Shown here: positions 6,684 through 11,335 of the stretch, piece by piece
Numbering within the stretch: position 1 is the stretch's first letter
Layout: each line of letters opens with the position of its first letter
DNA from: an uncultured Aliiroseovarius sp.
GTDB taxonomy: Bacteria > Pseudomonadota > Alphaproteobacteria > Rhodobacterales > Rhodobacteraceae
Length of the DNA: 11,335 nt
Direction of reading: 5' to 3'
Assembly: GCA_938023895.1 (NCBI GenBank)
Contig: CALJDH010000228.1
Location: forward strand, 1-11,335
The notes under the pieces: model-generated
Database searches by the model: none
What the model saw: only the letters and a program-made list of their open reading frames with translations
Told to the model about the DNA's origin: nothing
Position numbers and translations under genes: made by a program

Positions 6684-7481
6684 TTACTTCGGCGTCAGAA
6701 AACCACGGTCGCTGTCGCCCGTGATGAACTCGACCATTTCGCGCACATAGGCGCTGTCGCTTTCTTCGCCCAAACGCGCCGCGCGTTCCTGAAACGAGCC
6801 TTCGCCCTGCTTCAGCATCAGGAAGGCCGCACGCAAGGCGGTGATGTCTGCGCGATCCACGCCACGGCGCTTCAGCCCCACAAGGTTCAAACCATCCAGT
6901 TCTCCGCGCGGGCCTTGGACCAACGCATGTGGCAGCACGTCAGCGGTGACCATCGACAAGGCTCCGATGATGGCCCCGCGCCCAATACGCACCCATTGGT
7001 GTAGCCCGGAGAGGCCCCCAACAATCACGTCATCTTCGATCACCACATGACCTGCGACGGCTACGTTATTCACCAAGATCACGTTGTTGCCGATCTGAGC
7101 ATCATGCGCCACGTGGCATCCAGCCATGAACAGCCCGTCGTCGCCCACACGGGTAACATAGCCTCCGCCGGCAGTGCCGGTGTTCATGGTCACATGCTCG
7201 CGAATGCGGTTACGTTTGCCGATGATCAGCTTGGTGTTTTCTCCGGCAAATTTAAGATCCTGCGGAATTTCACCGATGACTGAAAACGGGAACACGACGG
7301 TTTCGTCTCCAATCTCGGTGTCGCCGGTGACAACGACATGCGATTTCAGCTCGACGCCCTTGCCCAGCTTGACCTGTGGCCCAACCGTGCAGAGAGGGCC
7401 AATCTGGCAATTCGCGCCTATGACAGCACCATCTTCAATGATGGCACTCGCGTGGATCTTGGCCGAGGGATCAATCCCCAT
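6684..7481 (-). CDS. lpxA: UDP-N-acetylglucosamine acyltransferase
   Basis: LpxA, 265 residues, adds the first 3-hydroxyacyl chain from ACP to UDP-GlcNAc to begin lipid A synthesis. The first ~180 residues are left-handed beta-helix hexapeptide repeats (for example AIIEDGAVIGANCQIG, TEIGDETVV). GCHVAHDAQIGN carries H123 and the catalytic-type H126, equivalent to H122/H125 of E. coli. The C-terminal helical part includes LNLVGLKRRG and ends FLTPK. I start at the ATG at 7481 (MGIDPSAKIH), because it has an AAAGGG ribosome binding site and lies 2 bp after the fabZ stop. An 18-residue upstream extension in the same frame would overlap fabZ and is unlike the family. LpxA normally works as a trimer. 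Acyl-chain length preference cannot be read with confidence here. Confidence 0.96.
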   Translation of the reverse strand: MGIDPSAKIHASAIIEDGAVIGANCQIGPLCTVGPQVKLGKGVELKSHVVVTGDTEIGDETVVFPFSVIGEIPQDLKFAGENTKLIIGKRNRIREHVTMNTGTAGGGYVTRVGDDGLFMAGCHVAHDAQIGNNVILVNNVAVAGHVVIEDDVIVGGLSGLHQWVRIGRGAIIGALSMVTADVLPHALVQGPRGELDGLNLVGLKRRGVDRADITALRAAFLMLKQGEGSFQERAARLGEESDSAYVREMVEFITGDSDRGFLTPK

Positions 7482-7483
7482 GT

Positions 7484-7948
7484 TCAGCCCTTTCCAGCAG
7501 TGACGTCGATCATCGCCATGAAGGTGGCGGTACAAGCAACCTCGCCATCCACTTTGGCAACGCCGTCAAATTTCCAGACCTTTGCGCCGCCACGTACGGT
7601 GGTCACTTCCAGTTCCAGCCTGTCGCCCGGAACGACTTTGCGGCGGAATTTCGCAGTATCGATGCCCATGAAATAGACCACGGCACCCGACCCAACCAGA
7701 TCCAACGAAAGCGAGACCATCACGGCCGAGGTCTGGGCCATCGCTTCGATGATCGTCACGCCCGGCATGATCGGAAGACCCGGGAAATGACCTTGGAAAT
7801 GCGGCTCGTTCATCGTGACCATCTTGATGCCACGGGCAAATTCACCCGCGCGGATGTCTTCGACCTTGTCCACCAGAAGGAAGGGATAGCGGTGGGGGAT
7901 ACATTCCTGAATAAGCTGAATATCAGCTGTGCTGGGCACGTCGACCAT
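7484..7948 (-). CDS. fabZ: 3-hydroxyacyl-ACP dehydratase FabZ
   Basis: A hot-dog-fold dehydratase of 154 residues that removes water from 3-hydroxyacyl-ACP in fatty-acid elongation. Because it consumes the substrate that LpxA also uses, FabZ activity sets the balance between phospholipid and lipid A. The [13 protein letters not shown] segment (17-29) and the active-site block [15 protein letters not shown] (49-63) are present. The catalytic pair is H54 and E68 (14 apart, as in the E. coli enzyme), followed by EAMAQ. I choose the ATG at 7948 ([10 protein letters not shown]). It has an AAGGA site 9 nt upstream and gives a length close to the E. coli enzyme (~151), whereas the GTG at 7981 would add 11 residues with poor support. 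In many Gram-negative operons lpxD sits between skp and fabZ, but here it does not. Confidence 0.95.
   Translation of the reverse strand: MVDVPSTADIQLIQECIPHRYPFLLVDKVEDIRAGEFARGIKMVTMNEPHFQGHFPGLPIMPGVTIIEAMAQTSAVMVSLSLDLVGSGAVVYFMGIDTAKFRRKVVPGDRLELEVTTVRGGAKVWKFDGVAKVDGEVACTATFMAMIDVTAGKG
7488..7493 (-). promoter_or_regulatory. Ribosome binding site that fixes the lpxA start
   Basis: AAAGGG on the minus strand, 6 nt before the ATG at 7481, inside the last codons of fabZ. It supports the shorter LpxA rather than the 18-residue longer open frame. Confidence 0.75.
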
Positions 7949-7957
7949 GTCTGTTTT

Positions 7958-7962
7958 TCCTT
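7958..7962 (-). promoter_or_regulatory. Ribosome binding site that fixes the fabZ start
   Basis: AAGGA on the minus strand with a 9-nt spacer to the ATG at 7948. It lies downstream of the alternative GTG at 7981 and so argues against the longer form. Confidence 0.7.
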
Positions 7963-8035
7963 CTGTCCCGGCGCTTTTCACGCCAATTGTCTGACATCAC
8001 TGATTAACAGCCCTGCCTAAGCGAAACAATCCGAT

Positions 8036-8767
8036 TCAGTTGTTGTTGGCATCCTCGGATGCGCTGCTGTCCACCGGATCACCAGATACGTCAGGCTGTT
8101 CTTCTTCAGACGGGCTGTTTGAAGGCGCGGCAGGAGTGGTGACGCCGTCCCCAAGTTCTAGGTCAATCCGTCGAATGGCCATATCCGTAATATCAATGTT
8201 CTGCGTCGCCAGCAAAATCGCGCGACGATCAAGGATGACGACTGCACCCAGTTCGCGCACAAGACGCCCAAGAATTGGGCCGATCCGCTCGAAGAACGCC
8301 GATTGTTCGCGTTCAAGAACGCTTACAAATTCCTGCTCTCTTTGCACGCCTTCAGCTCTTAACTCATTGACTTTTTTGTCAAAAGAATCTGCCAGAATGC
8401 GAAATGCCGTTGGATCCAGAGAGCTTCGCTGCTCGGTCAACAGCAGTTCCTCTTCCGCTAGGCTAGCTTCCACTTCACGGGTTTTTTGCGCCAAGCGCGC
8501 ACGCTCAGCCTCGATTGTCGCAATAACGCGCTGTCCATAGGCGGTTTCCGAGAATAATCTTTGGCGCTCGATCGTGACGATCTGTGAGACTGCTGTCGCG
8601 CCTGATTGCTGTGCGAGCGCGATCGTCGGCAGTGAGATACCGAACATTGCCGTCGTCAGCGCAGCAATGCCAAACATGTGCCGAAAAAAAGTGCCTCGGG
8701 TCTTCCGAGGCACTTTCTGATTAGAACTGAGCCGAGATTGTGAGCTCGAAGTTGTTTTCTTCGTCAT
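8036..8767 (-). CDS. skp: OmpH/Skp-family periplasmic chaperone (start uncertain)
   Basis: A periplasmic chaperone that would hold unfolded outer-membrane proteins on the way to BamA. After a hydrophobic export segment (FGIAALTTAMFGISLPTIALA, cut near ALA-QQ) comes the OmpH core. It has IVTIERQRLFSETAYGQRV, a charged heptad-rich coiled-coil region (about residues 80-165), and the re-entrant strand GAVVILDRRAILLATQNIDITD. The tail is acidic, low-complexity and Pro/Ser/Glu/Asn-rich. Three starts are possible. The ATG at 8767 (243 aa) overlaps bamA by 47 nt and gives a long basic n-region. The GTG at 8713 gives a conventional signal peptide. The ATG at 8677 has no positive n-region and no Shine-Dalgarno site. 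I give the first because basic residues are needed before the hydrophobic core and it has a weak AAGAAG upstream. The family call is firm and the start is not. Confidence 0.85.
   Translation of the reverse strand: MTKKTTSSSQSRLSSNQKVPRKTRGTFFRHMFGIAALTTAMFGISLPTIALAQQSGATAVSQIVTIERQRLFSETAYGQRVIATIEAERARLAQKTREVEASLAEEELLLTEQRSSLDPTAFRILADSFDKKVNELRAEGVQREQEFVSVLEREQSAFFERIGPILGRLVRELGAVVILDRRAILLATQNIDITDMAIRRIDLELGDGVTTPAAPSNSPSEEEQPDVSGDPVDSSASEDANNN
8684..8715 (-). terminator. Intrinsic-terminator-like hairpin just after bamA, within the skp frame
   Basis: On the minus strand AAAGTGCCTCGG, a 5-nt loop (AAGAC or close) and CCGAGGCAC form a 9-bp perfect GC-rich stem, followed directly by seven T residues. 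The AAA before the stem can extend the pairing into the T-tract. It starts 6 bases after the bamA stop codon and is a textbook intrinsic terminator for bamA. The same bases encode part of the skp N-terminus if skp starts upstream of 8677. It may partly attenuate transcription from bamA into skp, fabZ and the lpx genes. Confidence 0.75.
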
Positions 8768-11075
8768 AGTCTTCTTTGGCCAGAACCTTAGAGTAGTTAA
8801 AGCGCAGCGGACCGATCGGAGTACGCCAGAAAATCGATGCGCCGATAGACGATCTCAGATGCGCGCCATCGTCGATGGTGCCGCCAAGCGTATCATCCAG
8901 ACCCCACAGAGATCCCGCATCGACAAACAGACCACCTGTGATGCCATATTCTTCAGGCAATCCCAGCGGGAACTGTGCCTCAAGACGCGCCACTGCGAAC
9001 ATGTTGCCACCCAGCGTATCCTCGTTCAGAGCGGTCAGATCGCGAGGACCAATACCATTGGTCGCGAAACCACGTAGTTTGGACGGCCCCAAGCGGAAAC
9101 GGTCAGTAACGCGCGAGCTTTCACCGTTCAGGCTGGCCAGAACGCCGCCCTCAAGGGTTGCCGAGAGTGTCACCTGATCGTTCATGACCCGCGTAAGTGC
9201 CTGCGCCAATGCTGTTGCACGCGCATATTGGTAATCGGCGCCGACGCCGCCAATGTCACCATCCAATTGGAACAGGTAACCGCGATCCGGGTCCAACCCG
9301 CTACGACGCGTGTCATAGCCGTACGAGAAGCCGATCCCACCGCCAACTTGGCGGCCGCGGGCCTCATCTGCCTTCAACAGGTCCGAGCTGTCCGCGTCCA
9401 CATCCGTAATTTCTGTGCCATCAGCATAGACCCGCAGACCGAGGCGCGAATACTCGTTGATCGGGAACGCGATTGACGGGCGGAACGCCAGTGAGCGGGT
9501 ATTGTATCGCGACGACGCTTGGTCCGTGGACTGGTAATAGGTCTCGATCCCAAATTCCAAATCACGCCCCAAAAAGGCAGGTTCCGCAAATTTGAATGAG
9601 AAGCTCAGGCTGTCATCGGTGTTCTGGAAACTGGCCGAAATGAATTGGCCACGCCCCAAGAAGTTACGTTCAGTAAACGCAAGGTTCAAACCGAACCCGT
9701 TTTCAAGACTATATACACCACCAAGGCTAAGCGATCCGGTCGGTGCCTCCTCGACATCGACGTCGATCACAACTTGGTCGGGGGAAGAACCGGGGCGCGC
9801 GTCAACTTGCGCGTCTGCAAAGAAACCAAGAGCCCGAATACGCTGGCTTGCTTCGCGGATTTCGCGCGGGTTGAAGGGGTCGCCTTCGACCACGCGGAAT
9901 TGGTCGCGCACCACGCGGTCCAATGTGGTGGCGTTGCCCTCGATGTCGATGCGTTCAACGATGATACGCGGGCCGCGGGTTAGAACCAGTTCAATGTTCA
10001 GAATCTGGTTGCGTTCGTCGCGGGTGACGCGCGGATCAACACGAATGAAGTCCAAGCCTTTCTGAATGGCAAGACGCTCCATCCGGGCGATCGCATTGTC
10101 CAACTGTGCAGGGCTGAAGACGTTCCCGGATTTGATGTTCTGCGCTGCATGGAAATCTGCGGTGTCTACACCCTCAACTTCAGAAACAGTCGTGATTTCT
10201 CCAAAACGGAACTGCTGACCTTCCTGAACCTGGAACGTGATAAAGAAGGCATCACGCTCTCGCGAAAACTCGCTGGTCGCACCGGTGATCTTGAAATCCA
10301 CATATCCGCGCGACTGATAGAAATCTGACAAAACCCGCTTATCAAACTCGATCCGCTCGGGAACATAGGAGTCTTTCTGGATCAATGCGCGAAGCAGACC
10401 GGCCTGCTTGGTTTCCAATACACGGCGAAGGCGCGCATCCGAGAATTTGCGATTGCCAACAAAAGACAAGCGCTCAACTTCGGTATTCTTGCCTTCGACA
10501 ACTTCGAAAACCAAATCCACGCGGTTGTTTGCACGACGAATGATCTTGGGCGTTACACGGGCAGCCAAACGGCCTTGTGACTGATATACCTCGACGATGG
10601 TCTGGACGTCTTCTTCCGCAGTCGCGGGGCTGAACACACGACGCGGCTGCGATTTCAGCAAATCTGCAAAGACCTCATCTTTGACTTTTCGGTTGCCCTC
10701 AACCGATACGACGTTGATGGTCGGGTATTCACGAACCTGTACAACCAGAACATTGCCACGCGGGATGACTTTTACGTCCTCGAACAAACCGGACCCGACG
10801 AGGCGCTGATAGCCATCATTTAGCTGAGCCGCGCTGACTGCCTGACCCTGAACGATTCCCAGATAAGACAGGATGGTTGCAGCCTCAATCCGCTGCGTGC
10901 CTTCAATCTCAACTTTGTTAAACGAATATGTCTGTGCCTGTGCTGGCATCGGGGTGGTGGCAGCCCCCCCTGAAATTGCTAGGAAAATAGCCAATCCACT
11001 GCTGCTGGCCAGTCCTTTTAGCGCTTTAAATGCGGTTGTCCCGGCAGCGCTGCCAGACCCCTCGAAAAATGCCAT
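8721..11075 (-). CDS. bamA: Outer membrane protein assembly factor BamA
   Basis: A 784-residue Omp85 protein, the central subunit of the BAM complex that folds beta-barrel proteins into the outer membrane. A long signal peptide (1 to ~48) has K18/K21, a hydrophobic core near 29-40 and a PAQAQ end. Five POTRA domains follow, at roughly 50-117, 118-195, 196-286, 287-369 and 370-444, each opening with a strand such as VEIEG, VSVEGNRKV or IDIEGN. The barrel (about 446-784) starts GSLSLGGVYSLENGFG and contains LRGF (667-670), the loop-6 motif equivalent to VRGF that packs inside the barrel. The chain ends with the C-terminal Phe typical of outer-membrane proteins. Length is close to E. coli BamA (810). 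It leads the operon from its own promoter. The ribosome binding site is a weak AAAGAAAGA stretch. The last 47 nt may overlap skp. Confidence 0.98.
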   Translation of the reverse strand: MAFFEGSGSAAGTTAFKALKGLASSSGLAIFLAISGGAATTPMPAQAQTYSFNKVEIEGTQRIEAATILSYLGIVQGQAVSAAQLNDGYQRLVGSGLFEDVKVIPRGNVLVVQVREYPTINVVSVEGNRKVKDEVFADLLKSQPRRVFSPATAEEDVQTIVEVYQSQGRLAARVTPKIIRRANNRVDLVFEVVEGKNTEVERLSFVGNRKFSDARLRRVLETKQAGLLRALIQKDSYVPERIEFDKRVLSDFYQSRGYVDFKITGATSEFSRERDAFFITFQVQEGQQFRFGEITTVSEVEGVDTADFHAAQNIKSGNVFSPAQLDNAIARMERLAIQKGLDFIRVDPRVTRDERNQILNIELVLTRGPRIIVERIDIEGNATTLDRVVRDQFRVVEGDPFNPREIREASQRIRALGFFADAQVDARPGSSPDQVVIDVDVEEAPTGSLSLGGVYSLENGFGLNLAFTERNFLGRGQFISASFQNTDDSLSFSFKFAEPAFLGRDLEFGIETYYQSTDQASSRYNTRSLAFRPSIAFPINEYSRLGLRVYADGTEITDVDADSSDLLKADEARGRQVGGGIGFSYGYDTRRSGLDPDRGYLFQLDGDIGGVGADYQYARATALAQALTRVMNDQVTLSATLEGGVLASLNGESSRVTDRFRLGPSKLRGFATNGIGPRDLTALNEDTLGGNMFAVARLEAQFPLGLPEEYGITGGLFVDAGSLWGLDDTLGGTIDDGAHLRSSIGASIFWRTPIGPLRFNYSKVLAKEDYDEENNFELTISAQF

Positions 11076-11110
11076 GTTTCTATCTTTCTTTAGACATCCC
11101 AGTGCCCACG

Positions 11111-11139
11111 TGGATAAGGGGTCAAAACCACCTTGTCAA
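11111..11139 (-). promoter_or_regulatory. Strong predicted promoter of bamA
   Basis: On the minus strand a perfect TTGACA (-35, 11134-11139) is followed after exactly 17 bp by TATCCA (-10, 11111-11116). Transcription should begin near 11104, giving a leader of about 30 nt. This indicates that bamA and the genes after it can be expressed independently of the upstream gene. Confidence 0.75.
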
Positions 11140-11145
11140 AGAGCG

Positions 11146-11158
11146 AAACACGGTGTTT
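11146..11158. repeat. 13-bp palindrome just upstream of the bamA -35 element
   Basis: AAACAC-G-GTGTTT is a perfect 6+1+6 inverted repeat ending 6 bp from the -35 hexamer. Its position suits an activator or repressor site, but the binding protein is unknown and a palindrome of this size can occur by chance. Confidence 0.35.
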
Positions 11159-11196
11159 GCAAGGTGTTGCACATCTGGCCGCCTTGGAGCGCAAAT

Positions 11197-11211
11197 CCTG
11201 ATCGGATCAGG
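11197..11211 (-). terminator. Weak hairpin overlapping the stop of the right-edge gene
   Basis: CCTGAT-NNN-ATCAGG forms a perfect 6-bp stem across the TGA stop codon of the partial gene. It is followed on the minus strand by only ATTT, so termination would be weak. The short space before the bamA promoter suggests this gene and bamA are at least partly separate transcription units. Confidence 0.35.
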
Positions 11212-11335
11212 CTTTCTTTTCTTGTGCCTTGGCCTCTTTCACCTTCATCGCCAGATCCTGCGCAATCGCAAACGCCCCGCGGATCTTGTCCGAGGTTTTC
11301 CGCCAGTCCCGACGCACCACGATCTTGTTGTCGCG
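11207..11335 (-). CDS. C-terminal fragment of an unrecognised protein (runs off the right edge)
   Basis: The last 42 codons and TGA stop of a gene continuing beyond the window. The visible part contains NKIVVRRDWRKTSDKI, a probable amphipathic helix GAFAIAQDLAMKVKEA and a Lys/Ala/Glu-rich end (QEKKA). I do not recognise the family. It does not resemble the hydrophobic C-terminus expected of the membrane protease RseP, the gene that usually precedes bamA. Codon use and GC look like those of the neighbours, and the frame is open to the window edge. The reading as coding is supported by the clean open frame, third-position GC bias and same orientation as bamA, but the fragment is short. Confidence 0.6.
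   Translation of the reverse strand, partial: RDNKIVVRRDWRKTSDKIRGAFAIAQDLAMKVKEAKAQEKKA

Noticed and set aside
6039..7004. A 321-codon open frame on the plus strand opposite lpxI and lpxA
   Set aside because: It is a shadow of lpxI and lpxA with Gln/His/Arg-rich composition, no ribosome binding site of note and no recognisable motif.
7482..7535. An 18-residue N-terminal extension of LpxA
   Set aside because: It lies entirely within fabZ and has no family counterpart. The ATG at 7481 has a proper AAAGGG site and gives the usual LpxA start.
7949..7981. GTG start for fabZ adding 11 residues
   Set aside because: It is a rarer start codon without a good ribosome binding site, while the downstream ATG has AAGGA at a suitable distance and gives a normal FabZ length.
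7949..8035. Possible separate promoter for fabZ (TTGTTT, 17 bp, TAATCA on the minus strand)
   Set aside because: The -10 matches the consensus at only the first two positions, so it is not supported beyond chance.
1..11335. CRISPR arrays, insertion sequences, tRNA or rRNA genes, prophage or defence islands
   Set aside because: I saw no regularly spaced repeats, transposase-like frames, clover-leaf or rRNA signatures, or phage genes. Base composition is even across the window.

Overview
The window looks like a core chromosomal segment of an alphaproteobacterium, most likely of the Rhodobacterales (roseobacter) group. The reasons are: a Caulobacter-type CtrA next to its small regulator SciP; lipid A synthesis through LpxI rather than LpxH; the bamA-skp-fabZ-lpxA-lpxI-lpxB order; moderately high GC; and AAAGGA-type ribosome binding sites. 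Organism assignment is inferred from gene content, not from any search.

Layout, left to right. (1) 1-326: the 5' end of rpsB on the minus strand, with a clear promoter and a highly structured ~115-nt leader. (2) 390-2185, plus strand: a two-gene pseudouridine catabolism unit, a PfkB-family kinase (psuK-like) overlapping psuG by ATGA, closed by a strong symmetric hairpin at 2191-2213. (3) 2252-3339, minus strand: sciP followed by ctrA. The 97 bp between them holds a near-consensus CtrA box and a perfect AT-rich inverted repeat. (4) 3463-4611, plus strand: mnmA (tRNA 2-thiouridylase) with its own promoter. Its 3' end converges on lpxB across a ~100-nt element whose outer stem reaches both stop codons. 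(5) 4708-11075, minus strand: an outer-membrane assembly and lipid A operon, read bamA, skp/ompH, fabZ, lpxA, lpxI, lpxB. BamA inserts outer-membrane proteins, Skp chaperones them in the periplasm, FabZ serves fatty-acid synthesis, and LpxA, LpxI and LpxB carry out the first, fourth and fifth steps of lipid A synthesis. bamA has a near-ideal sigma-70-type promoter. (6) 11207-11335, minus strand: the C-terminus of an unrecognised protein.

Most of the window is conserved housekeeping DNA, and I see no defence island, CRISPR array, insertion sequence, prophage, tRNA or rRNA. The material worth a second look is regulatory: the rpsB leader, the sciP-ctrA intergenic region, an intrinsic-terminator-like hairpin with a seven-T tract lying just after bamA and inside the skp signal-peptide reading frame, and the mnmA/lpxB convergent hairpin. 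I found no convincing undescribed multi-gene system.

Several starts need care. lpxA and fabZ are called at internal ATG codons with good Shine-Dalgarno sites rather than at the longest open frame. The skp start is truly uncertain among three candidates.
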